Notes: generated by a model from the letters alone, not told the origin. 8,330 nt of DNA from Porphyromonadaceae bacterium UBA7048 (GCA_002493945.1 DLAL01000013.1:1-8330), one strand, 5' to 3'. Positions 1 through 6,832 are shown, numbered from the stretch's first letter. Numbers and translations: made by a program.

Positions 1-171
1 ATTTTATTCTGTCAAAGACCCGGGACAAGTATCGGTTAATCGTGCGCAAGAATTAAGTATATGTGTAAAATCTCTGTACGAGCAACTCTGCAAGAACTCT
101 CCGTGTCTCAGGGAGAGGATACTTGATTTATCCCGAATATAGTTTTTTAACAGTCAATTTCTTCCCGAAAT
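1..171. other. AT-rich upstream flank, no convincing gene
   Basis: I see no recognisable gene here. One + frame stays open from base 2 to a TAG at 140-142 (46 codons) and another from base 3 to a TAA at 54-56 (17 codons). Either could be the 3' end of a gene cut by the window edge, but neither product resembles a family I recognise, and the 46-codon frame lacks the GC-rich third positions of the real genes nearby. A 6-bp inverted repeat, CTCTCC (97-102) with GGAGAG (112-117), can form a small hairpin, but no T-tract follows it, so it is not a convincing terminator. Confidence 0.5.
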
Positions 172-202
172 TTTGTTTCGATAAATAAAAGCATTACCTT
201 TG
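172..202 (+). promoter_or_regulatory. Bacteroidetes-type promoter P1
   Basis: TTTG at 172-175 and TACCTTTG at 195-202 match the Bacteroidetes primary-sigma consensus (TTTG at -33, TAnnTTTG at -7) exactly, separated by 19 bases, which is the usual spacing. Transcription would start near 208-211, directly at the hairpin-rich segment that follows. It may drive a small RNA or serve as a distal promoter for rpsF, with a terminator-like hairpin in between. Confidence 0.7.
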
Positions 203-208
203 CATCAT

Positions 209-303
209 CAAAGTGCTTTTGGAGACTTTAGTCGCTCCATTCAGCACTATAAAAGAAGGTAAAGTCGAGGCTGCCACTTTGTCGGGTAGCCTCGCTTATT
301 TTT
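209..303 (+). ncRNA. candidate small RNA or structured leader
   Basis: A ~95-nt segment bounded by a consensus promoter and a terminator-like hairpin. It begins with an imperfect hairpin: AGTGCT (212-217) pairs with AGCACT (243-248), and inside it GGAG (221-224) pairs with CTCC (235-238). An A/G-rich single-stranded stretch (249-265) follows, then the terminator stem. No ORF of note lies on the + strand. The layout of promoter, 5' hairpin, linker and terminator is that of a free-standing small RNA. The alternative is an rpsF leader with an attenuator. I do not recognise a named RNA family. The ends are inferred from promoter and terminator positions. Confidence 0.45.
266..303 (+). terminator. 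intrinsic terminator or attenuator upstream of rpsF
   Basis: CGAGGCT (266-272) pairs perfectly with AGCCTCG (288-294). The stem extends inward by a G-U pair and two C-G pairs (273-275 with 285-287), giving about 10 bp with a 9-base loop. It is followed by CTTATTTTTA (295-304), a U-rich tract broken by one A. This is compatible with Rho-independent termination of a transcript begun at P1. The broken T-run makes read-through into rpsF possible. Confidence 0.6.
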
Positions 304-338
304 ATGCGCTGATAATCTGCCGGCGGATGCAAAAAATA

Positions 339-370
339 TTTGCAGGGGTCAAAAAAAATTCGTACCTTTG
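339..370 (+). promoter_or_regulatory. Bacteroidetes-type promoter P2 for rpsF-rpsR-rplI
   Basis: TTTG at 339-342 and TACCTTTG at 363-370, with 20 bases between them, match the Bacteroidetes consensus. The start point would be near 376-379, giving a leader of about 42 nt before the rpsF ATG. This is the most likely main promoter of the ribosomal operon. Its -7 octamer is identical to that of P1. Confidence 0.75.
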
Positions 371-376
371 CAGCCG

Positions 377-419
377 GAATTAATACATCCGCACACAACC
401 ACTTAATTATCAACTTAAA
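377..419 (+). promoter_or_regulatory. short structured leader of rpsF, possible S6:S18 site
   Basis: AATTAA (378-383) can pair with TTAATT (403-408), enclosing a 19-base loop that holds a CCG triplet (389-391). In many bacteria the bS6:bS18 complex binds a CCG-containing element in its own mRNA leader, so this could be an autoregulatory site. The stem is all A/T and weak, and I have not matched it to the known consensus structure. There is no Shine-Dalgarno before the rpsF ATG; the immediate upstream bases are A-rich, as is usual in Bacteroidota. Confidence 0.25.
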
Positions 420-785
420 ATGCAGTACGAAACCGTTTTCATTTTAACTCCCGTTTTGTCTGATGCACAGATGAAGGAAGCGGTAGACAAATTCGCAAAA
501 GTTCTCACCGACGAAGGTGCCGAACTCGTAAACCGCGAAGAATGGGGCCTGCGCAAGCTCGCTTATCCCATCGACAAGAAGTCGACCGGCTTCTACAGTC
601 TCATCGAATTCAACGCCGAGCCTTCGGTAATCCGCAAGCTCGAGACAGCTTTCCGCCGTGACGAACGTGTGCTCCGCTGGCTCACTTTCCGTCAGGACAA
701 ATATGCAGCACAGTACGCCGCAAAGCGTCGCGCACGTCGTGCAGCTCAACCCGAAGTTCAACCCGCTGAAACCAAGGAGGACTAA
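420..785 (+). CDS. rpsF: 30S ribosomal protein bS6
   Basis: Small-subunit ribosomal protein bS6, which sits on the 30S platform, binds the central domain of 16S rRNA and forms a heterodimer with bS18. The 121-residue product opens with the typical bS6 start (MQYETVFILTPVLSD). The ferredoxin-like fold spans about residues 3-90, including the conserved WGLRKLAYPI segment (about 42-51) and the GFYSLIEF strand (about 57-64). The C-terminal ~30 residues are a basic then acidic tail (KRRARR, then PAETKED), as is common in bS6. The ATG at 420 is the only start fitting the family N-terminus. The gene is first in a tight operon: rpsR begins 3 nt after its stop. Promoter P2 lies about 50 nt upstream. 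Its last codons (AAG GAG GAC) also form the Shine-Dalgarno-like sequence of rpsR. Confidence 0.97.
   Translation: MQYETVFILTPVLSDAQMKEAVDKFAKVLTDEGAELVNREEWGLRKLAYPIDKKSTGFYSLIEFNAEPSVIRKLETAFRRDERVLRWLTFRQDKYAAQYAAKRRARRAAQPEVQPAETKED
774..780 (+). promoter_or_regulatory. perfect Shine-Dalgarno sequence of rpsR
   Basis: AAGGAGG ends 8 bases before the rpsR ATG at 789 and is fully complementary to the CCUCCUU tail expected at the 3' end of 16S rRNA. It lies inside the last codons of rpsF. None of the other starts in the window (420, 1080, 1641, 2841, 6833) has any comparable motif, in line with the general disuse of Shine-Dalgarno pairing in Bacteroidota. Confidence 0.7.
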
Positions 786-788
786 ATC

Positions 789-1058
789 ATGGCACAGTCT
801 CAGTCTGAAATCCGCTACCTCACCCCCATGTCGGTAGACGTGAAAAAGAAAAAATATTGCCGTTTCAAACGTTTCGGCATCAACTTCGTTGACTACAAGG
901 ATCCCGAATTCCTCAAGAAATTCCTCAACGAGCAGGGCAAAATCCTCCCCCGCCGCATCACCGGCACTTCTCTCAAGTTCCAGCGTCGTGTCGCTCAGGC
1001 CGTTAAGCGTGCCCGTCACCTCGCTCTCCTGCCCTACGTAACCGACCTGATGAAATAA
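789..1058 (+). CDS. rpsR: 30S ribosomal protein bS18
   Basis: Small-subunit ribosomal protein bS18, partner of bS6 on the 30S platform. The product has 89 residues. Family hallmarks are KKYCRFKR (about 21-28), the GKILPRRITGTS loop (about 51-62) that contacts 16S rRNA, and the terminal helix with QRRVAQAVKRARHLALLPY (about 65-83). A ~15-residue N-terminal extension relative to E. coli bS18 precedes the lysine cluster. A single Cys (C24) is present, so no CXXC zinc-type motif is seen. The gene is spaced 3 nt from rpsF and 21 nt from rplI, so co-transcription is near certain. In Bacteroidota ribosomes, bS18 with bS6 and bS21 forms the pocket that sequesters the anti-Shine-Dalgarno tail; the strong SD before this gene is therefore unusual and could be regulatory. 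Confidence 0.97.
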   Translation: MAQSQSEIRYLTPMSVDVKKKKYCRFKRFGINFVDYKDPEFLKKFLNEQGKILPRRITGTSLKFQRRVAQAVKRARHLALLPYVTDLMK

Positions 1059-1079
1059 CCCCCTTACCGAACGAAAATT

Positions 1080-1523
1080 ATGAAGATTATTCTCAAAGAA
1101 GACGTTTCGGGCCTCGGCTACAAGGACGACGTCGTTGAAGTAAAAGACGGATACGGCCGCAACTACCTTATCCCCACCGGTAAGGCTGTCATCGCTACTG
1201 AATCGGCTCTCAAGGTTCTCGCCGAAAACCAGAAGCAGCGCGCTCACAAGCTCGCCAAGATCAAGGCCGACGCTGAAGCTCTCGCAGCTCAGATCAAGGA
1301 CCTCAAGCTCACCATCGGCGCAAAGACCAGCGCTACGGGCACCATCTTCGGTTCTGTGAACAACATCCAGATCGCCGAAGCCCTCGAGAAACTCGGCCAC
1401 AACGTTGACCGCAAGCTCATCGAAATCAAGGAATCCGTTAAGGAAGTCGGCAACTACATCGCAATCGTAAAACTTCACAAAGAAGTCATCGTCGAACTTC
1501 CCTTCGAAGTTATCGCCGAATAA
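1080..1523 (+). CDS. rplI: 50S ribosomal protein bL9
   Basis: Large-subunit ribosomal protein bL9, which binds 23S rRNA near the L1 stalk base and reaches outward from the ribosome. The 147-residue product has the usual two-domain form. The N-terminal RNA-binding domain (about 1-47) carries the conserved VVEVKDGYGRNYLIPTGKA segment. A long connecting helix rich in K, A and E follows (about 43-75), then the C-terminal domain (about 76-147) containing GTIFGSVN and the ending VIVELPFEVIAE. The length matches the family (about 148 in many bacteria). It is the last gene of the rpsF-rpsR-rplI unit, 21 nt after rpsR, and is followed within 25 nt by a strong terminator. No Shine-Dalgarno is present; AACGAAAATT precedes the ATG. 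Confidence 0.97.
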   Translation: MKIILKEDVSGLGYKDDVVEVKDGYGRNYLIPTGKAVIATESALKVLAENQKQRAHKLAKIKADAEALAAQIKDLKLTIGAKTSATGTIFGSVNNIQIAEALEKLGHNVDRKLIEIKESVKEVGNYIAIVKLHKEVIVELPFEVIAE

Positions 1524-1545
1524 TACGCACGCGACACACCATACT

Positions 1546-1591
1546 GCCGCCCCGACGCAAAAAAAAATATCTGCGCCGGGGCGGCTTTTTT
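1546..1591 (+). terminator. strong intrinsic terminator of the rpsF operon
   Basis: The 14-base arms 1546-1559 and 1572-1585 pair with only one mismatch (A1555 against C1576); the outer nine pairs are an almost pure G-C block (GCCGCCCCG). The loop (1560-1571) is A-rich. Six T residues (1586-1591) follow directly. No A-tract precedes the 5' arm, so termination is expected only for + strand transcription. It separates ribosomal transcription from the downstream channel gene. Confidence 0.93.
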
Positions 1592-1604
1592 CGCGCAAAA
1601 TCCG

Positions 1605-1612
1605 TAACTTCG
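1605..1612 (+). promoter_or_regulatory. possible -7 element for the channel gene
   Basis: TAACTTCG matches TAnnTTTG at all but one defined position and lies 28 nt upstream of the ATG at 1641. No clear TTTG sits at the expected distance upstream; that region is occupied by the terminator stem and its T-tract. A promoter is needed somewhere between the terminator and 1641 if the channel gene is not fed by read-through, and this is the best match I see. Confidence 0.35.
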
Positions 1613-1640
1613 CACATCTGAACATCCCTTTGGCTTCAAT

Positions 1641-2819
1641 ATGATAGAACTATTCCGCGAATATCTCGCACAGCACCTTTCCTTCACCGGCAACGGCACC
1701 GTCATATCGCTCATCCTCATGGCAGCCATAGCAGTGGCCGCCGTAGCATTCTACTATATCACCAAGTTCGTACTGAACCTGTTGGAGCGCTTCGTCCTGC
1801 GAACACCCACGACATGGGACGACGACCTGCTCAACGCCCGCATGATGCGCGCCATATCACAGCTGTCGCCGGCGCTTGCCGTCAACTGGCTGCTTCCTCA
1901 GGCATTCGCCAAGGACGGAGGCACCACCACGGGGATTATATCGGTGCTCACGTCGCTCTACATCGTGTGGGCCATCGTGTGGATATTCGTCATCTTCACC
2001 GGCAATCTCTACAACGCCTTCCTCATCCGCCCGAACCTCAAGGCATATGCCGTCAAGGGCGTATTCCAGATGTTCAAGCTCATCTTCATGGGCATAGGCG
2101 TCATCATAGCGCTGAGCATCCTCATCGGCAAGTCACCCGTGGTCATCATCACGGCTCTGGGCGCGTCGGCAGCCGTGCTGATGTTGGTATTCCAGGACAC
2201 CATACTCGGACTTGTGGCATCCATCCAGCTGTCGGCCAACAAGATGCTCCAGCGCGGCGACTGGATTGAGGCGCGCACGCACGACGTCAACGGCGAAGTC
2301 CTCGAAGTCACCCTCACGGCCGTGAAGGTGAAGAACTGGGACAACTCCGTGTCGACCATTCCTCCCTACGCGCTGATAAAGGGTTCGTTCCGCAACTACC
2401 AGCCCATGCGCGCTTCAGGGGGCCGACGCGTCGAGCGGCCTATATACATAGACCTCAACACCGTGCGCTTCTGCACCGCTGAGGAAGTGGAGAATCTGCG
2501 CGGCAAAGGTCTCATCGAGAAAGAAGACATCGGCGACGACGGCCGCGAAATCAACCTGAGGCTTCTGCGCCGCTATCTGGTGCGCTATCTCCAGAACCAT
2601 CCGGAGGTCAACCACTCCATGACCACTATGGTCCGCCAGCTCGAGCCGACCAATTCGGGACTTCCTCTGGAGATGTACTTCTTCCTCTCCAACACCTCGT
2701 GGGTTGAGTTCGAAAGCCTAGCCTCCGACATCTTCGACCACATCTACGCCGTGGTGCACGAGTTCGGACTGTCTATGTTCCAGACACCGGCAGGCACCGA
2801 CCTATCGAGAGCCAAGTAA
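1641..2819 (+). CDS. ybdG: MscS-family mechanosensitive channel, YbdG/MscM type
   Basis: Inner-membrane mechanosensitive channel of the MscS superfamily, which opens under membrane tension to release solutes during hypo-osmotic shock. The 392-residue product has an N-terminal membrane segment (about 20-45), two more (about 98-121 and 140-162), then the pore-lining TM3 (about 166-197) rich in Gly/Ala and continuing into QDTILGLVASIQL. The MscS beta domain follows with RGDWIE (205-210) and VKVKNWDNSVSTIPPYALI (about 228-246). GSFRNYQPMRASGGRR (248-263) and the next ERPIYIDLNTVRF are characteristic of the E. coli YbdG branch rather than of small MscS. The C-terminal part (about 275-392) is the larger cytoplasmic domain of that branch. 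Length is close to YbdG (415). The HTCS gene begins 21 nt downstream, so the two may share a transcript. Assignment to the YbdG branch rests on motif recall, not alignment. Confidence 0.88.
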   Translation: MIELFREYLAQHLSFTGNGTVISLILMAAIAVAAVAFYYITKFVLNLLERFVLRTPTTWDDDLLNARMMRAISQLSPALAVNWLLPQAFAKDGGTTTGIISVLTSLYIVWAIVWIFVIFTGNLYNAFLIRPNLKAYAVKGVFQMFKLIFMGIGVIIALSILIGKSPVVIITALGASAAVLMLVFQDTILGLVASIQLSANKMLQRGDWIEARTHDVNGEVLEVTLTAVKVKNWDNSVSTIPPYALIKGSFRNYQPMRASGGRRVERPIYIDLNTVRFCTAEEVENLRGKGLIEKEDIGDDGREINLRLLRRYLVRYLQNHPEVNHSMTTMVRQLEPTNSGLPLEMYFFLSNTSWVEFESLASDIFDHIYAVVHEFGLSMFQTPAGTDLSRAK

Positions 2820-2840
2820 ACCGACCCTGAACGAAATACC

Positions 2841-5800
2841 ATGAAACGATATCTGACCCTACTGCTCATCATCGCAGCAGCCGCCGCGGCCGCATTTGCC
2901 GGTCCGACATTCGACCCGGACGGCCTGCGGTGGTTCAACTACACAGTCGGCACCGAAGAGTCAACTGTGTTCGTCATCTTCCGCGATTCGTCGGGCCGCA
3001 CGTGGTTCGGGAGCAATTCGGGCATATATCGTTTCGACGGCTACCGCGCCTATCCGGCCACCGACCGTCAGTACGGCCACATCTTCCGCGCACAAGTGTA
3101 CGACATGGTCGAAATCGACGGCGTGATATATGCCGGCACCAACGACGGCCTCTTCTGTCTCGACCCTGCCACAGCCACCGTCAGCAAGGCCGACGGACAG
3201 TTCCCGCGCGAGATAAGGGCACTCCTCTACCAGGGGGCAGGCTCGCTTTGGATAGGCTCGCTGTCGGGACTCTACACATGGGACCTCTGCGACAGCCGTG
3301 TTGACAACCTCACCTCCAATCTGCCGCACCACGCCGTCTACAGCCTCCTCGAAGCCTCCGACGGCAACATCTACATAGGCACCTACGACGGCCTGGCGTC
3401 ATACAGCCTCACCACGGGACGCTTCGCCGCCGTCAGCCTCGACTCGCCCCACACTCCGGGGGGCAATGTATTCGTCAACGCCATGACCGAAGACCGCGCG
3501 TCGGGTCTGCTCTATCTCGGCACCGAAGGCGCCCTCCTGACGCTCGACACCACCACCGGAGCCATAGGCCGCATCAGCGCCTGCGACGGCAATTCGGTCA
3601 AGTCGCTCGCCCTCGACGGCTCGCGGCTGGTGGCCGGGACAGACAACGGCCTGCTACTCTTCGCCGACGGTCCGTCGAAGGCTCCGGCAGTATTCCGCCA
3701 CACGTCGCTTTCGCCCTACTCCATAGCGTCGAACGCCGTGTGGAACCTCTTCATCGACTCGATAGGCGAGATATGGTGCGCCACCGACGCCGGAGTGAGC
3801 ATCATCGACCCGGCGTCGCCCGTGCGCATCTACTCCATAGCCGCACTGACCGGGCGCTCGGCCGGACAGAAGGTCTACACCATGCTGCGCGACTCGCAGA
3901 ACGCCCTGTGGATAGGCGGCTCCAACGGTCTGATACGCCTCGACGGCGACCGCGCCGACTGGTATATGCCCGGAACGGAGCACAACCTGTCGCACAACCG
4001 CGTGCGCGACATCCTCGAGACGGCATCAGGCGACATCCTCGTGGCCACTGACGGCGGCATCAACCAGTACGACGCCAAGGCACGGCGCTTCCGCAACCAC
4101 CGCCTCTCCGACCACTCGAGGCGCCTGAACGCCAACTGGGCATACAGCATCATCGAGGACCGCGCCGACAGCAGCCTGTGGGTGGCCGGGTATCTCGGCG
4201 GCATATTCAGCGAGAAAGAGGCACGGTTCCTCTCCGAAGGCCACGACCACGAGGTCGACACCGTCCTGTCCGCATCCACGGGAGCCCTTCCGGGCGACCT
4301 GATCGGACAGATGGTGCAGGACGGACAGCACAACAAGTGGGTCCTCCACTTCCGCGACTCGGCCCTGACGCGCATTGCTGCCCGCACACATGCCGTGAGC
4401 CGCATCGACATAAAGACACCCACGGGCGAGGAGCCTTCGGTGCTCTGCACCGACCCAGCGGGCGACATATGGTGCGCCTTCTACGGCGGAATGGTGCGTA
4501 TCAGTCCGCGCGGCGAGGTGTCCGACACCATCGTCCGATTCCCCTTCGGCACGGGCGACGAATCAATCCGCGCCATGTGCGCCGTCGGACGCGACATATG
4601 GGTGGCCACGGCCGGAGCGGTATTCGCCGTCGACGCACGCACGGCGGCAGTCAAAGTGCTGTCGCTGCCGGCCAAGTCATACACGGCCATCTACTATGAC
4701 CGCACGCGGCGTCAGGTCATCCTCGGAGCTTCCGACGAACTCGTAGTGGCCGACCCGATACGCCTGCTCGAGGAGCGCGCCGACGAGTCGGTGGCAGAGC
4801 TCCGCATATCCGAAGGCGACATGCACGGCATCATCGACTGCTCGGCCCTGACCTCCGACAAGTCGCGTGTTGCCCTCCCGTCGGACAACCACAATATCGA
4901 GATCAACATCATCCCCGGATTCTTCTCGCCCGGACAGTACCTCCGCTTCTGCTACCGCGACGAATCAGAGAACCAGTGGCACCTCATGCCCGAAGGCGAC
5001 AACTGCATACGGCTCACCTCGCTTCCTCCCGGCCGCCACACCCTGTACATGGCCGTAGCCGGCGTCCCGGGCTCGGTGCGAGGCATCACCCTCGACGTGG
5101 CGCGCCCGTGGTATCAGAGCAATCTCGCCATCGCCCTCTACCTGCTCGTGTTCATCAGCATCATACTGCTGGTCATCAGGGAAGGACAGCGACGCCAGCG
5201 GCGCCGCGTCGAGGAGCTGGAGCGCACCAACGTCCTGGCCACCGTCGAGAACCGCCTATTCTTCCTGGCCAACATCTCGCATGAGCTCAAGACGCCGCTC
5301 TCCATGATCATCGGGCCGCTCAGCAAGATACGCACCGGCGGCGAAGACAATGCCGAGGTAATGCGCGACGTCGACACGGCCTATCAGAACGCGCTGAAGC
5401 TCAACACGCTCATCCATCAGACCGTCGAACTCAACCGCATGGAGCTGCACAGCGAGAACATGCTCATCTACTCGCGCATCGACGTGGTGGAGTTCTGCCG
5501 CGACATATTCGACAATTACCGCCGCAGTACGGCCGGCCGCAACTTCATCTTCACCTCGTCCCAGCCGCACGTCTACGCGCGCATTGACGCCGTCAAGCTC
5601 GAATCACTCCTTTCCAACCTGCTCTCGAACGCCGTCAAGTACACCGCCGACGGCTCCACCATAGCCCTGTCGATAGCCACTGACGGGAGCGACTTCACCG
5701 TCACTGTGTCTGACGACGGCGTGGGTATTCCCGAGGACGAGCAGTCGCTCGTCTTCCAGCGGCTCTACCGCTCGCCGCGCACAGCCGCCAGCCACGAAGG

Positions 5801-6758
5801 CACGGGCATAGGGCTCTACCTCGTGCAGCAGTACGCACGCCTGCTCGGAGGGTCCGTCACCCTGAGCAGCCGCGTGAATCAAGGCTCGACATTCGCGCTC
5901 CGCCTGCCTGTAGGCGAGCCTGCCGACGAGAGCGAGACTCCGGCACAGCAGGACGCACCGGCCAATCCAGGCGACAAACGTCCGCGCGTGCTCATAGTCG
6001 ACGACAACCGCTCCATAGCCTCCTTCATCAGCTCCATCCTCTCGGACGACTACCACTGCGCCATAGCCTCCAACGGCAAAGCCGGCCTGACGGTGGCGTC
6101 GAGTTTCCGCCCCGAGCTGATAATCGCCGACGAGATGATGCCGCTCATGTCTGGCCTCGAGATGAGCCGGCGCCTCAAGTCCAACCCCGCCACGGCCGGC
6201 ATACCCATCCTCCTGCTCACGGCCAAGGACACCCCGGGCATACACGGCGAGAGCATCGAGAGCGGTGTGGACGCATTCATGCCCAAGCCCTTCGAGGCGC
6301 CTGTGCTTGCCGCAAAGGTGCGACAGCTCATAGAGTCGGGCGAGAATCTGCGCCGCTCGCTGCGGCTCGACACCCTCACCGCCCCCGAGAGCAGCGACAG
6401 TGCTGACAGTCCGGCGGCAGCATCCGAGAAGCAGCTTGCCGCCGTCACGACAGTCATCGAGAACAACCTCTCCAACCCCGATCTGAACGTCGACTTCCTC
6501 TGCCGCGCCACCGGCATGCAGCAGAAAAACCTCTACCGACTGCTGAAGAAATACGTCGGAGTGTCGCCCGTGGACTACATCCGCCAGACACGTCTCCGCA
6601 AAGCCGCCATGCTCCTGGAGCAGAAAAAATTCTCCGTCAGCGAAGTCATGTACATGGTCGGCTTCAGCTCCTCATCGTACTTCTCCAAGTGCTTCACCGC
6701 CCTCTTCGGCTGCACCCCGGGGCGCTATCCTGACGGCGGACAAACCGAAAAAGACTGA
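2841..6758 (+). CDS. hybrid two-component system sensor/regulator (HTCS)
   Basis: One-protein two-component regulator typical of Bacteroidota: a periplasmic sensor fused to a cytoplasmic kinase, receiver and AraC-type DNA-binding domain. The 1305 residues begin with a signal peptide (about 1-20, Ala-rich, cleavage near AFA/GP). About fourteen Reg_prop-type blades follow (about 35-650; e.g. WFGSNSGIYRFDG, LWIGSLSGLYTWD, IWVATAGAVFAVD), enough for two seven-bladed propellers. A Y_Y_Y-like domain (about 685-757) and one membrane helix (about 762-779) come next. HisKA carries the phospho-acceptor His814 (NISHELKTPL). The HATPase has Asn930, DDGVG (958-962) and GTGIG (987-991). The receiver (about 1049-1160) has Asp1054/1055, phospho-acceptor Asp1097, Thr1127 and Lys1149. 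The AraC domain (about 1203-1302) ends with VGFSSSSYFSKCF and GCTPGRY. All key residues are present, so it should be functional. Ligand unknown; the downstream tannase is the likeliest target visible. Confidence 0.95.
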   Translation: MKRYLTLLLIIAAAAAAAFAGPTFDPDGLRWFNYTVGTEESTVFVIFRDSSGRTWFGSNSGIYRFDGYRAYPATDRQYGHIFRAQVYDMVEIDGVIYAGTNDGLFCLDPATATVSKADGQFPREIRALLYQGAGSLWIGSLSGLYTWDLCDSRVDNLTSNLPHHAVYSLLEASDGNIYIGTYDGLASYSLTTGRFAAVSLDSPHTPGGNVFVNAMTEDRASGLLYLGTEGALLTLDTTTGAIGRISACDGNSVKSLALDGSRLVAGTDNGLLLFADGPSKAPAVFRHTSLSPYSIASNAVWNLFIDSIGEIWCATDAGVSIIDPASPVRIYSIAALTGRSAGQKVYTMLRDSQNALWIGGSNGLIRLDGDRADWYMPGTEHNLSHNRVRDILETASGDILVATDGGINQYDAKARRFRNHRLSDHSRRLNANWAYSIIEDRADSSLWVAGYLGGIFSEKEARFLSEGHDHEVDTVLSASTGALPGDLIGQMVQDGQHNKWVLHFRDSALTRIAARTHAVSRIDIKTPTGEEPSVLCTDPAGDIWCAFYGGMVRISPRGEVSDTIVRFPFGTGDESIRAMCAVGRDIWVATAGAVFAVDARTAAVKVLSLPAKSYTAIYYDRTRRQVILGASDELVVADPIRLLEERADESVAELRISEGDMHGIIDCSALTSDKSRVALPSDNHNIEINIIPGFFSPGQYLRFCYRDESENQWHLMPEGDNCIRLTSLPPGRHTLYMAVAGVPGSVRGITLDVARPWYQSNLAIALYLLVFISIILLVIREGQRRQRRRVEELERTNVLATVENRLFFLANISHELKTPLSMIIGPLSKIRTGGEDNAEVMRDVDTAYQNALKLNTLIHQTVELNRMELHSENMLIYSRIDVVEFCRDIFDNYRRSTAGRNFIFTSSQPHVYARIDAVKLESLLSNLLSNAVKYTADGSTIALSIATDGSDFTVTVSDDGVGIPEDEQSLVFQRLYRSPRTAASHEGTGIGLYLVQQYARLLGGSVTLSSRVNQGSTFALRLPVGEPADESETPAQQDAPANPGDKRPRVLIVDDNRSIASFISSILSDDYHCAIASNGKAGLTVASSFRPELIIADEMMPLMSGLEMSRRLKSNPATAGIPILLLTAKDTPGIHGESIESGVDAFMPKPFEAPVLAAKVRQLIESGENLRRSLRLDTLTAPESSDSADSPAAASEKQLAAVTTVIENNLSNPDLNVDFLCRATGMQQKNLYRLLKKYVGVSPVDYIRQTRLRKAAMLLEQKKFSVSEVMYMVGFSSSSYFSKCFTALFGCTPGRYPDGGQTEKD

Positions 6759-6832
6759 GATTTGTTATTAGATTACCTTTTAATTCATATCAATACACAT
6801 TTATAGAACGATGAATCACTAAAAAACAAAAC
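6759..6832 (+). promoter_or_regulatory. AT-rich gap with probable tannase promoter/operator
   Basis: This 74-nt gap is much richer in A/T than either flanking gene. TACCTTTT (6774-6781) is one base from the TAnnTTTG -7 consensus and would give a leader of about 45 nt, but no TTTG lies 19-21 bases upstream of it; the nearest TTTG (6761-6764) is only 9 bases away. A weak -33 is what one expects of a promoter needing an activator such as the HTCS AraC domain. ATTCAT (6783-6788) and ATGAAT (6811-6816) form an inverted repeat that might be an operator or a leader hairpin. No terminator for the HTCS gene is visible, so read-through is possible. Confidence 0.35.

Noticed and set aside
97..117. Hairpin CTCTCC/GGAGAG as a terminator of an upstream gene
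   Set aside because: Only 6 bp with no following T-tract.
2..142. Open + frame running in from the window edge to a TAG (46 codons), possible 3' end of an upstream gene
   Set aside because: No recognisable family, codon use unlike the neighbouring genes, and an open run of this length is not rare by chance over six frames. A 17-codon tail ending at 54-56 in the next frame is equally possible.
444..1625. A 393-codon open frame on the - strand opposite rpsF, rpsR and rplI
   Set aside because: Three well-recognised ribosomal protein genes occupy the + strand. Their strong codon bias avoids the codons that would create stops on the opposite strand, which explains the long antisense frame. Its product is low-complexity and resembles nothing I know.
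1814..2269. Open frame overlapping the channel gene in another + frame
   Set aside because: The product is rich in His/Arg with no domain features, whereas the overlapping frame gives a clear MscS-type protein.
5604..6245. A 213-codon - strand frame inside the HTCS kinase/receiver region
   Set aside because: It lies opposite highly conserved HATPase and receiver motifs of the + strand gene; typical antisense shadow of GC-rich coding DNA.
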